Shown piece by piece: positions 26,564 to 34,711 of a DNA stretch of 64,000 nt. The first letter of the stretch is position 1, and the number at the start of each line of letters is the position of its first letter. Source of the stretch: Caldilineaceae bacterium (GTDB lineage: Bacteria > Chloroflexota > Anaerolineae > Caldilineales > Caldilineaceae); assembly GCA_958295845.1 (NCBI GenBank), contig OY282376.1, positions 3,361,022 through 3,425,021 of the forward strand, given 5' to 3'. A program made the translations under genes and the position numbers. The notes beneath the pieces were generated by a model. It searched no databases. It saw only the letters and a list, made by a program, of their open reading frames with translations, and had not been told where the DNA came from.

Positions 26564-27478
26564 TCAGTCTTCGTATTTCTCCTTGGACATGCGATGGCGC
26601 GATGTGAATGACTCGCCATCGGACAGCGGCATCAGCCCCCCAATCATCTCGCTGCGGCGGCCCATGTGCACTGACTGCGGCTCGGTGATTCGTTCCAACT
26701 CGGCATCGGTGATCGGGAGTGTATAGCGGACTTGCGGCTGGAAGCGCTGGAATTGCTCGGCGTAGGCGACCAACGCACTGTTTCCGTCGGCTCCGTCAGA
26801 GGTTTCGGCGCGCTTACGGGCGTAAGGACCGCCATAGTACTGGCTGGCAATCTGATCCAGAGCGCGGACCTTTTTCTCGATTACGTCGGTGATGTCGATG
26901 TAGAGGTCGGCGCGGGCGGTGCCGGCGTATTCGAGGCTGTTGTTGCCGATGTAGGCGGTTGGGTTCATGAAGTAGATGCAGGGGACGGGATGGCGCTCCT
27001 GGCGTCCGCGGCCCGATCCGCTCGCCAACTGCCAGGCGTAGAGCGTACACTGGCCCACGGTTCCGTGCATCTTGAAGCCGCCGCTCTCGTATGGGTGATG
27101 CGTAATCAGCAGGTCCGGTTTCACCGCACGAATCACATCGGCAATCGCCTCGATCTTGTCCTGCGTCACCAGGATATCGTCATCCTCAAAGCCCAGGTCG
27201 CGCACGTCGTCAAAGCCCAGGATGCGGCAGGCGCGGCGTACCTCTTCCAGCTTCTCTTCTACTGCTTGAGCCACAAATTGTTCCACATCCAACTCCGCTC
27301 CAGCTTGGCGCCGCTGCTCGCCAAGCTCCCAGTGGTGGGAGCGTACGCCGGTGGTGAGGATTGCCGCGGTCACCTTATCTCCTTGGTCTACGTGGTGGGC
27401 GAGCGTACCGCCGGCCATGTCGAAACTGTCGGCGGGATGGGCGGCGACGAGCAGGATTTGAATCGGTCTACTTGCCAT
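26564..27478 (-). CDS. PIG-L/LmbE-like N-acetylglucosaminyl deacetylase
   Basis: A 304-residue zinc hydrolase. The first metal motif is V-A-A-H-P-A-D-S-F-D (11-20), a variant of the usual A-H-P-D-D in which the first Asp position is Ala. The second is I-T-H-H-P-Y-E, followed by a G-H/M-H-G-T-V-G-Q segment. PIG-L enzymes remove acetyl groups from GlcNAc-type sugars or their conjugates. It converges with the DUF3830 gene and is the last gene of a minus-strand run with a GH127-like and a propeller protein, so deacetylation of an amino sugar is plausible. Confidence 0.85.
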   Translation of the reverse strand: MASRPIQILLVAAHPADSFDMAGGTLAHHVDQGDKVTAAILTTGVRSHHWELGEQRRQAGAELDVEQFVAQAVEEKLEEVRRACRILGFDDVRDLGFEDDDILVTQDKIEAIADVIRAVKPDLLITHHPYESGGFKMHGTVGQCTLYAWQLASGSGRGRQERHPVPCIYFMNPTAYIGNNSLEYAGTARADLYIDITDVIEKKVRALDQIASQYYGGPYARKRAETSDGADGNSALVAYAEQFQRFQPQVRYTLPITDAELERITEPQSVHMGRRSEMIGGLMPLSDGESFTSRHRMSKEKYED

Positions 27479-27551
27479 GATCAGCTTCCTTTTGTCTGGA
27501 ATCCTGTTGTCGTATCAGGGTGGTTGTCCGGCACAATAGTTAGCCCTGCCT

Positions 27552-29108
27552 TCACTCGTCCAGCGCCGGGAAGAATGTGAGCTCGGCGCCGAAGTTGGAC
27601 ATGGCGGCAACCGAATCGCCCCGAAGCTTCACCTTGATCTCACGAGTGCGGTGGTTGAGGACGATGTCCCGATTGGCCAATTCGAATTGGATGGTAATCC
27701 AGCGGTTGATCGGCGGACGGCTAACGACCAGGTAGCCGATGTCCCAGCTAAGGGATTCATTTGAATCGTCCACACTGACTGCGTCCGCCGCAACCCAACT
27801 GGGAAGGCGTACAAAGAGGGGACCCGGCCGCTTGGCGCGGACTCGCAGGTGGCGATGCGTATAGGGCGACTTGACGGCAACGGCATCGGTTTCGTGGTCG
27901 AAGTGCAGATTCACATAGTTGCCCGCGGGGGTTGTCTCCACGGCCTGCCTGTAGACTTCACATAGCGAACCAACCGAGCCGCCGACAATGTCCATGTTGA
28001 AGCTGATGCTCTGCGCGTCCAGAGTTTTGTGGCCGTATGGCGCGGGGAATCCGAACGCGCCCAAGTGCCGGTTGGCTACATTGCGCTTTCCGTCCTCGTT
28101 GTCGGGGTTGTCCGGCTCGCGAATGAAGGAAATGTCTCGCAGCTGCGAGGGAAGCATGTGGCAGCGCAGGATGCGCTCGGCGTCTTCAAAGTACTGTGGA
28201 TATCCCCATTTCCCCAGCAGAAGCGCGGTTTCGACGATGTCGCCGGTGTTGTTGACCTCGCCGCGATCCGGGTCCACACTGTCGCCGCTGCTTTCAATGA
28301 CCCAGCCCAAAGGGTCGCGAATGTCTTTGAGGCCGTTGTCATAGAAGGCGCGCACCCGCGCCATCAGGTCCGCGTTGCGGGTCAGGTCGGCGAGCTGGGC
28401 GAGCGAAGACATGACGCAGGTGGTGGAGTGCGTGTGCCCGCCGAATGTCTCTCGGTCGTAGGCGCCGGAGGGAAGGAAGAACTCGGCGGTGGCCTTGTCG
28501 GCGAGCGCCAGCGCCAGTTCGAGCGCGCCGGCGCAGCCGGTATGGCGGTGCAGCTTGACGAGTGGACCGATGGCCCGCGCCAGGCCCATGATGAAGGGGG
28601 TGCGGTGGAAATTCACTTTGTCGCCGAGGAGGTCGGTATCCCAGCTCTTGCGGGGGTCCCATAACGCCTGAATCGCAGATATGCTACGCTCCGCCAGCTC
28701 GATTGCCGGCACGCTGTTGCGGAACCGGGCCAGGGCGTAGAGGGCGTGGAATCCCTCGCGGACGTTATGGGGGTAGAAATTGACCAGGGGGCCGCCGATG
28801 CGATCCCTGTTTAGCGGTAGAGGAAATTCGCCGGCGTAGGAGAAGAAGGCGGCGCGGGCGTGGCGTTCGATGCAAGCATCATCCACTTTGAAGCCCAAGA
28901 CGTCTTCGGCGTTGAGGAGGGCGTTCAGATGGCGGCCGGGTACATGCGATTCGGAGGCCGACGTACTGAAGCTGAGGTATGCCTCCGGCCACACGCGGGA
29001 GCCGAAGAAGGGTATGTCATCGTCATCGGCGTTGAAGACCGAACACATTGTGCGGCACCCCAGCCGAATGGCGGATGCAATGTCGGTGGTGTTGACGTCT
29101 GCAAGCAT
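27552..29108 (-). CDS. GH127-like (alpha/alpha)-barrel glycosidase-like protein
   Basis: A 518-residue protein, started at the ATG at 29108, which lies five bases after the upstream stop with GAGGAA before it; a longer frame to 29246 would run into that gene. The middle shows alternating helices typical of (alpha/alpha)6 barrels: H-A-L-Y-A-L-A-R-F-R, A-L-A-L-A-D-K-A-T-A and Y-P-Q-Y-F-E-D-A-E-R-I-L-R. The C-terminal part has beta strands and an R-L-P-S-W motif seen in beta-L-arabinofuranosidase-like (GH127/DUF1680-type) proteins. No signal peptide is visible. It is probably translationally coupled to the propeller gene upstream and may act on the same sugar. Confidence 0.6.
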   Translation of the reverse strand: MLADVNTTDIASAIRLGCRTMCSVFNADDDDIPFFGSRVWPEAYLSFSTSASESHVPGRHLNALLNAEDVLGFKVDDACIERHARAAFFSYAGEFPLPLNRDRIGGPLVNFYPHNVREGFHALYALARFRNSVPAIELAERSISAIQALWDPRKSWDTDLLGDKVNFHRTPFIMGLARAIGPLVKLHRHTGCAGALELALALADKATAEFFLPSGAYDRETFGGHTHSTTCVMSSLAQLADLTRNADLMARVRAFYDNGLKDIRDPLGWVIESSGDSVDPDRGEVNNTGDIVETALLLGKWGYPQYFEDAERILRCHMLPSQLRDISFIREPDNPDNEDGKRNVANRHLGAFGFPAPYGHKTLDAQSISFNMDIVGGSVGSLCEVYRQAVETTPAGNYVNLHFDHETDAVAVKSPYTHRHLRVRAKRPGPLFVRLPSWVAADAVSVDDSNESLSWDIGYLVVSRPPINRWITIQFELANRDIVLNHRTREIKVKLRGDSVAAMSNFGAELTFFPALDE

Positions 29109-29112
29109 AGTC

Positions 29113-30828
29113 TTAGCGTTCCTCGTTACTGATATCAGACCGGTAGTGAAACTGGAAGCCGTAGAGGCTGGACTCGAGCAGAGAGAAGCAGATACGCACG
29201 GGCTTGTTCCAGAGCCGGCGCATATCCGGACTGTCCTTCCATTCAACCTGGTGCCATATCTGGTCGGAGGGCGCGTGAAGCGGAACCGAGTCCTCCAGGC
29301 TGAAGCCTGGGAAAGGCTTGAGTTCTGAATCGAGGAGGGCGACCCGGATCAGGCCGTAGGCGCAGTCGGCGTTGACGCGCAAAGCGTTGCCCTCGAACAC
29401 AAACTGCTTGGTGATGACCTGTCCGGCTTCGTATTTGGGACAGAGCGCGGCCCAACCGTCTTCCCGCAGGACGATGGCGCCGATTCCCCGCTGCAGGGGC
29501 AGGTCGGGTCGCACGTGATCCATCATGGGGCTGCCGATGCCGTGGCGGGTCAGCTCGTCGATGTGCCGGCGGGAGGCTGCGGCGGAAGACGGCGGCGCGT
29601 GATTGGAAACGCCGGCGGGTCTTGTGTCGCGCTGTTTGTGGGGGAAGGCTGAACAGGGGATGACCATCTGTCCCTGGTGAAGGAGGTAGCCAGCGACTGT
29701 GTGACAGAAGTAGCCGTAGTACTGGCTGCCGGGCGGGCCGTTGTCGGCCCAGGGGCGGTAGCCGTCGGCGCGGAAGAAGCGGTGGCCGTCGCGGCTGGCG
29801 TAGAGGGCGGCTTTTGTGTGGAACTGATCGCGCTGGTTGCTGCCATTGCGGTTGACGAGCCACTGGTGCTCTCCGTGCGCCTCTTCGACGATGCCGATGT
29901 AGAGGCCGCCCTCTTTGCGCACGGACATGGTGTGGAATTCGACATTGGGGCCGACGTTTGGGTCCCAGTCGCTGGAGAGGATGATCTGTTTGGGCGACCA
30001 GTTGATGAAGTCGGTGCTCTCCTGGCGCCCTATTGTGCGGACGTGGAGATGGCTGGCGAAGGCGTGGGAGGCCTGGGAGTAGCCCACCCATTTGCGGTAG
30101 GCTTCGTCCCAGATGACGCGCATCTGGTGGTGGTGGCGAAACGGGGAATTGTCGCTGATCACTTGCCAGCTGATACCGTCCGGGGAGGCGGCGACGCGTG
30201 ACATGACGCGTTCGCCGCGACTGGTGGCATCCATTGATGGATTGTAGACGGCCAGAAACTTTCTTTGCGGGTCAGAGCGATCGGGATTGAGGACGATGGT
30301 GCCGTTGTCGAAGTCGCGCACGACGATATTGGTCTTCTTGCTGTCTTCGAAGGGCTGGCAGTCATCCCGCAGCGGTTTGCGCCAGTAGAGGGCGTCGTCG
30401 GACTCGGCGTAGCAGAGAACGACCTCGGTGCCTTGCGACGTGTTTGTGTTTCCGCTCACCAGCGTCTTGTACCACATTTTGAAGAGCTGGTCGTCAGGAT
30501 CGTAGAGCGCGGCTGCGGGAACACTGGTGAAGTGGTAGCGTTCCCAGGGGAGGTTATCGAACTCGATCAGGGGCGGCTCGGCCTTTTGGGGAGGCGGGAC
30601 TGTACGTTCGGCGTCGATCAGCTCGTCGAGGATGTAGTTGTCGAGGAAGAGCTGCTTCTGCAGGCCGATGTGTTTGAATGGCAGGCGGTAGTCCGGGTTG
30701 AAATAGGGATAGGTGCGGGGGTCGACCGGTCTTTCGCCAGCCCAGGTTTCGTCCATCCTGCGCTGTACGTCGACCATTTCGGCGTCGAATCTTGCTTCCG
30801 GGGTTTCAAACTGAGTTTGTTCAGTCAT
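29113..30828 (-). CDS. Beta-propeller glycosyl hydrolase-like protein
   Basis: A 571-residue protein of the same family as those at 7104 and 34712. It has the hallmark Q-L-F-L-D-N-Y-I-L-D, then F-K-M-W-Y-K, C-Y-A-E-S-D-D-A-L-Y-W, A-S-P-D-G-I-S-W, G-R-Q-E-S-T-D-F-I-N-W-S-P and Y-A-S-R-D-G-H-R-F-F. These are successive propeller blades followed by a beta-sandwich-like C-terminal region ending F-Q-F-H-Y. It is most similar to the 34712 protein, with shared R-P-V-D, P-Y and F-V-F-E-G-x-A-L-R-V-N segments. Its stop lies five bases before the GH127-like start. No signal peptide is visible. The substrate is unknown. Confidence 0.65.
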   Translation of the reverse strand: MTEQTQFETPEARFDAEMVDVQRRMDETWAGERPVDPRTYPYFNPDYRLPFKHIGLQKQLFLDNYILDELIDAERTVPPPQKAEPPLIEFDNLPWERYHFTSVPAAALYDPDDQLFKMWYKTLVSGNTNTSQGTEVVLCYAESDDALYWRKPLRDDCQPFEDSKKTNIVVRDFDNGTIVLNPDRSDPQRKFLAVYNPSMDATSRGERVMSRVAASPDGISWQVISDNSPFRHHHQMRVIWDEAYRKWVGYSQASHAFASHLHVRTIGRQESTDFINWSPKQIILSSDWDPNVGPNVEFHTMSVRKEGGLYIGIVEEAHGEHQWLVNRNGSNQRDQFHTKAALYASRDGHRFFRADGYRPWADNGPPGSQYYGYFCHTVAGYLLHQGQMVIPCSAFPHKQRDTRPAGVSNHAPPSSAAASRRHIDELTRHGIGSPMMDHVRPDLPLQRGIGAIVLREDGWAALCPKYEAGQVITKQFVFEGNALRVNADCAYGLIRVALLDSELKPFPGFSLEDSVPLHAPSDQIWHQVEWKDSPDMRRLWNKPVRICFSLLESSLYGFQFHYRSDISNEER

Positions 30829-31219
30829 AGTTTCCTGAAATCGATTGTGACTATGGGCAAGTGGAGTCTTCTTTGCCGCGCCTGATGCGGTCGGACTCCT
30901 GGCGGATGTTCAGCTGTTCGAGCGGGTCCGTTTTCTCAGGGGCTGGGTCATGGGTTGGCCCGAACGGGTTCGTGAATCAGTGTAGGTTAGAATGAACGTT
31001 GGGGATAGGCCCGCGTCACGAATACCTTGCCGGTCCGCATCGAAAGGTCCGACCTTCTCTGCGGGAGATTGCAGGTCCACGGGGGCTCTCAGACTTTCAT
31101 TTTCCTCGTCCAGGTTTTTTTGTACCGTTGATTTGGAACCTCTGCAGCCGTGAGGCCGTTTTACGGGCGGGTCTATCCCATCGGGGCCCCGCCGATGTGC
31201 ATCGTTCAGGGACACTAAG
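30829..31219. other. Divergent intergenic region
   Basis: A 391-base gap between a minus-strand propeller gene and a plus-strand membrane-protein gene. Promoters for both are expected here, but I see no convincing -35/-10 pair or repeat. Minus-strand open frames exist without ribosome sites. Confidence 0.4.
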
Positions 31220-31945
31220 ATGAGGATTTCACTTGATTTCAGGCAAGTCGTTTCGCACCTTTTTGTAAGGAGCCGGCGTTTCAAGCAGGTTAGCCTGGTT
31301 TTTGCAGTCTTACTGTTCGTCCTGTTGTTGTCCGCGATTTTCTTTGTCTCCCGGGCCTACCTTGAGGGCCAGGAGATCCGGGAGTACGTTGGCGGCCCCT
31401 TCAGTTCACAGTTGCTCTACATGCAAGGGTGCGCGACGGGTACTGCAGACGATGGAGGACAGATTAGCAGTGCGGCAACTTTGGAGGCGCAGTTTGACGC
31501 ATGCCGGCGGTCGTTTGGCGGGCGTCCAGGGTACTACATTTACGACTTCAACATCAAGAGGTCGGTGGCTCTTACAAAGGGAGACATGGAGAGCTTGAGG
31601 GAATACGAGATCTTTCGTTTCCCAGACTCTAGTCTGGGCAAAGTGGAGAAGAGTCAGACCAACCCGTTTAACACCATTATTCCTCTCGAGGATTTTTCGG
31701 GATTCAACTACGATTGTGCTTTAGGAGAGGATGGGGACGAAGCCAGCTGCAGTCTCGCTCCTCTAAAGTGTGATGTGAGTCGTGACGCGATTCAGTGCAA
31801 CGTGTTCAACCCTAACACGGGCAGATTCGACAACCACGCCATCAAGAGGGACCAAGCTCTCGATATTCTCGTTCCCCAGGGTTTTATCAGCGGACCTGAC
31901 CTTTATAAGCTGCTGAAACCGCGCTTCTTCCGATCACTCGATTGA
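31220..31945 (+). CDS. Hypothetical single-pass membrane protein with Cys-rich external domain
   Basis: A 241-residue protein that I do not recognise. A basic N-terminus (R-S-R-R-F-K) is followed by one hydrophobic helix at about 24-44, so the remaining about 195 residues are probably outside the membrane. That part has six cysteines (71, 95, 166, 177, 184, 193), consistent with disulfides, and no known motif. AGGGA lies about seven bases before the ATG. It is the only plus-strand gene in the 26.5-51 kb stretch. Codon use is less G+C-biased than its neighbours. Confidence 0.6.
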   Translation: MRISLDFRQVVSHLFVRSRRFKQVSLVFAVLLFVLLLSAIFFVSRAYLEGQEIREYVGGPFSSQLLYMQGCATGTADDGGQISSAATLEAQFDACRRSFGGRPGYYIYDFNIKRSVALTKGDMESLREYEIFRFPDSSLGKVEKSQTNPFNTIIPLEDFSGFNYDCALGEDGDEASCSLAPLKCDVSRDAIQCNVFNPNTGRFDNHAIKRDQALDILVPQGFISGPDLYKLLKPRFFRSLD

Positions 31946-31989
31946 ATGTAGTTTGGCGGAGTCTCGAACATTCGCCGGGATGTACAAGT

Positions 31990-32784
31990 CTACATATAGT
32001 GCTGCTGAAACGGTTCTCCTATCAGGAGCGGCTCGTTCTTGACCCGCCGGTGTTCGTAGAGCTCCTGCACGCATTCCGGAAAGGCATCAAAAATGTGGGC
32101 GGGCACGAAGGCGCAGTTGCGTTTGCCATAGTCGACGCTGAGCCACCAGGGCGAGTACCGAGCCACGACTGAGGTCCTGATCTCGTCGGTCGAATTGGCG
32201 CCGGCGGAGTGCCAGATGCGGCTGTCGATGAGGATAACGTCGCCGGCGTCGCCGCAGACCTGCTGCTCATGGGGAATCGAACTCATGCCGTCGATCCCGT
32301 CGCCTTCGCCGCGTGGATTGCGGGGGTCGCGGTGGGTGCGGGGGACGACCCACGTAGCGCCATTCTCGGGCGTAAACGGGTAGAGCATCCAGATCGAGGT
32401 GATACTCATTATGGCATCGGGGAAGGGTTGATTGACGAGGCCGCAGTAGGACCTGTCTGTCAGGTCGTGGGGCCAGTCGGTGTGGAAGTTGCGCCATTCA
32501 GGCGGGTTTCTGAAAGGAGGCACGCTCTTGAATTCGGTCTGGGAGATACGCACTTTGGCATGGTTGAACGCGGTACGTGCTACTTTGAGGAGACGTTTGT
32601 CGGCGAAATAGGGAGCCAGGGACAACATGTGGGTGACGGCAGACCAGTCGTGCTTGTCGTATGCTTCGAGGCCTGCCTTCATTTCATTGTCAATGTCCTG
32701 ACGAACCTGGCCCACTTTATCGGCGGGGATGACGCCTTTCAACAGGCAGTAGCCTTCCAGTCGAAGTTGCGTAATCTCTTCCAT
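31990..32784 (-). CDS. PhyH family Fe(II)/2-oxoglutarate dioxygenase
   Basis: A 264-residue protein. Iron ligands are H101-x-D103 (F-H-T-D-W-P) and His192 in R-I-W-H-S-A-G-A-N, and Arg203 is the probable 2-oxoglutarate anchor. It is closer to the 13886 enzyme than to the others, sharing H-x-D-W-P, I-W-M-L-x-P-F-x-x-E-N-G-A-T and D-S-R-[IM]-W-H-[SA]-A-G-A-N. AAGGAGGAG before the ATG at 32784 sets the start; an upstream in-frame ATG at 32820 is less likely. It lies downstream of the selenoprotein gene on the same strand, 238 bases away. Confidence 0.88.
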   Translation of the reverse strand: MEEITQLRLEGYCLLKGVIPADKVGQVRQDIDNEMKAGLEAYDKHDWSAVTHMLSLAPYFADKRLLKVARTAFNHAKVRISQTEFKSVPPFRNPPEWRNFHTDWPHDLTDRSYCGLVNQPFPDAIMSITSIWMLYPFTPENGATWVVPRTHRDPRNPRGEGDGIDGMSSIPHEQQVCGDAGDVILIDSRIWHSAGANSTDEIRTSVVARYSPWWLSVDYGKRNCAFVPAHIFDAFPECVQELYEHRRVKNEPLLIGEPFQQHYM

Positions 32785-33022
32785 CTTGTCTCCTCCTTCA
32801 GGGCGGCTTCGCGGCGACATGGATTGCGGCCTGGTGGTGGGGACCTTTCACGTCGTTCAGAGTTGGGACTGACGAAAGACCAAGGGGCAGGACAGGTGGA
32901 TTGAGGGGCTGCACCACTTGCCCTGCCCGCTTTTTGTTCAGGTTGACCTCGCTATGCGCCGTTTGATGCCCTTCCTTCGGTCCTGAGGACCTGGACTTCT
33001 ACTTTACGACGCGTGTATTCAC

Positions 33023-34666
33023 TCAGCGCCAGTCGTCGACTGAGGCCGTGCCTGCGTAGTTGCAGCCCATGATGCGCCAGTAGCCGTTGGTCTCGCCTCC
33101 GACGACGACGACATGGATTTCGTCTTCCTTGTAGATTGGAATCAGCTCGTCGCTGGCGGCCTTGAGCTTGGTGGCGTAGGGTTCGACACCGTTGAGTGCA
33201 TGGGGATAGACGTAGTTCTCGATCAACTGGTAGTCCCAGTAGACGCCGGCGGGCATGGTGGCGTTCTCATGCACCCAGTTGATCAGCTTCTCTTTGGTAT
33301 CGAAGCCACCGCGGTCGATGAACTGCTGAGCGGTGATGGGGTCGAGCACAAAGGTCGGCGGGCAGTGCGGATTGAGGCCGCGTAGCATGTTGCGAACGTG
33401 GTCCTGCCAGTGGTTTGCGCGCAGTCCCAGGTTGAAGGCTGTGGAACGGCAGCCGCCAAAGACGCTAACCGCGCTCTGGTCGGCCTCGAATCCATGCTGC
33501 ACGTGGAAGGGGACCCACGGGCTGCGCTCCTCGTTCTCGGCGAAGGTGACACTGTTGTAGGCGTAGTTGTTGCCCTGTGAGCCGAGGTAGGTCTCTGTGG
33601 GGACAGAGCCGCCCTGCAGGTTTTGCGAGAGCAGGCCGAAGGCGCGGCCGATGGTGGCATTGGCGTGGTTGTAGGGGCCCATTGCGCCGATGCCGCTGTT
33701 CATCTCGATTTCGTCTCGGACGGGACCGTTGACAACTGCCATAGACGCGGCTGAGCTGGTCGTGCTGGCGCGTGCGGAGGCGCCGGTCGCTGCCAGTGCG
33801 AGGATGACGGGGAAGTATTCCGGCCTGGCTCCGGCCATTACGGCGTTGACCGCGACCTTTTCGACAGTATATTCCCACGCTTCACGCGTGGCCGTCGGGC
33901 GCATTGTGCCCACGACCGTATCCGGGCTGCGGCTGGTGCCCTCGAGCATTGCTGCGACGCGTTCCTCGGTGGGCAGGATGATGGGCAGCATGTCGGTCCA
34001 GAGGTTTTCGACGAAGAACTGGTTGAGATTCTCCTCGGTGTCTTCCTGGACGAAGCGGGGCGTGGAGCGGTCGAAATCGTGGGTGCGGGTCTCATCATCT
34101 GAGCGCGGCCGGGTGAGCGCGGCGATCACTTCGGTCATGAAGGGACGGCCGGTGACGTCGTCAGGGCCGTCGACGTAGGCCCGCAGCTGGTCGGGTGAGC
34201 GGCCCATGACGGGCTGGGGCACATAGGCGTGGCGCAGGTAGGGAATCCCCTGCTGGAGTGTGGAGGCCTTTACCAGAGGTTCAAAGATTCCGGTCTGGAT
34301 GGAGGCCGTAGGGACGTTGTACTCAGTTTCCAGGATGATGCATTGGTCGGCGACCGCCGGTGCGCAAGTACTTCAATGCCCGACGGCCATGACGGCCCCT
34401 GCTCCTTTCTGCTGAATCTCATTATAGAGAGTTTCGTCCCGCTCGGTATAGACACCCGACTTGCGCCGCACTTCTACCTTGATGTCGGGCCGGTTGTCGC
34501 TAAACCAGTTGGCCATCTGCTCGACCAGAATATCCCCGTCGTCGAACCGGCAGTCCACGAGATAGACCGTCTTGCCGGCCAGATCGTTGACGCGCGGGGC
34601 TAGTTGCTTCTGGTCAATCTGGGGCGGGTAGCCCATTGGGTTGTGCACTTTCAAATGTTTGCCCAT
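33023..34666 (-). CDS. UGSC-type selenoprotein with in-frame UGA (Sec98), fused to a long C-terminal domain
   Basis: One gene of 548 codons read through an in-frame TGA at 34373-34375. The ATG at 34666 has AAGGAG upstream. Residues 30-97 contain V-Y-L-V-D-C-R-F-D-D-G-D and end A-V-G-H. The TGA is codon 98. Reading continues without another stop as S-T-C-A-P-A-V-A-D-Q-C, then V-P-T-A-S-I-Q-T-G-I-F-E-P-L and Y-L-R-H-A-Y-V-P-Q-P-V. This matches the layout of the UGSC selenoprotein family (G-[HD]-U-G-S-C, then G-I-P-T and a V-P-x-P stretch), here with U-S-T-C. A SECIS-like hairpin follows the UGA. Residues about 190-547 form a second domain that I do not recognise, with V-F-G-G-C-R-S-T-A and V-V-V-V-G-G-E-T-N-G-Y-W. 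The U-x-x-C motif implies thiol/selenol redox chemistry; the partner is unknown. Confidence 0.82.
34339..34372 (-). promoter_or_regulatory. Putative bacterial SECIS element
   Basis: Immediately 3' of the UGA on the transcript, nucleotides +14 to +25 read CGGC-GGUC-GCCG, a perfect 4-bp stem with a GGUC apical loop (34348-34359). A lower helix of UGCG with UGCA (+7 to +10 with +31 to +34) can form below an internal loop. The GGUC loop sits at +18 to +21. This is within a base of its place in the E. coli fdhF SECIS that SelB recognises (+19 to +22 by my count). The fold was drawn by hand, not by energy minimisation. Confidence 0.6.
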
Positions 34667-34711
34667 GGTTGGCTCCTTTCCTTGGGAAGGGGACAGAGTG
34701 CTTGTACGCGG

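Noticed and set aside
30910..31284. 124-codon minus-strand open frame
   Set aside because: Low-complexity, arginine/serine-rich product that overlaps the start of the 31220 gene, with no ribosome site.
34220..34222. GTG at 34222 as the start of a separate 399-residue gene
   Set aside because: No ribosome site precedes it, the upstream 50 codons are open and match the UGSC-like pattern, and the frame is the same as that of the 97-residue upstream frame.
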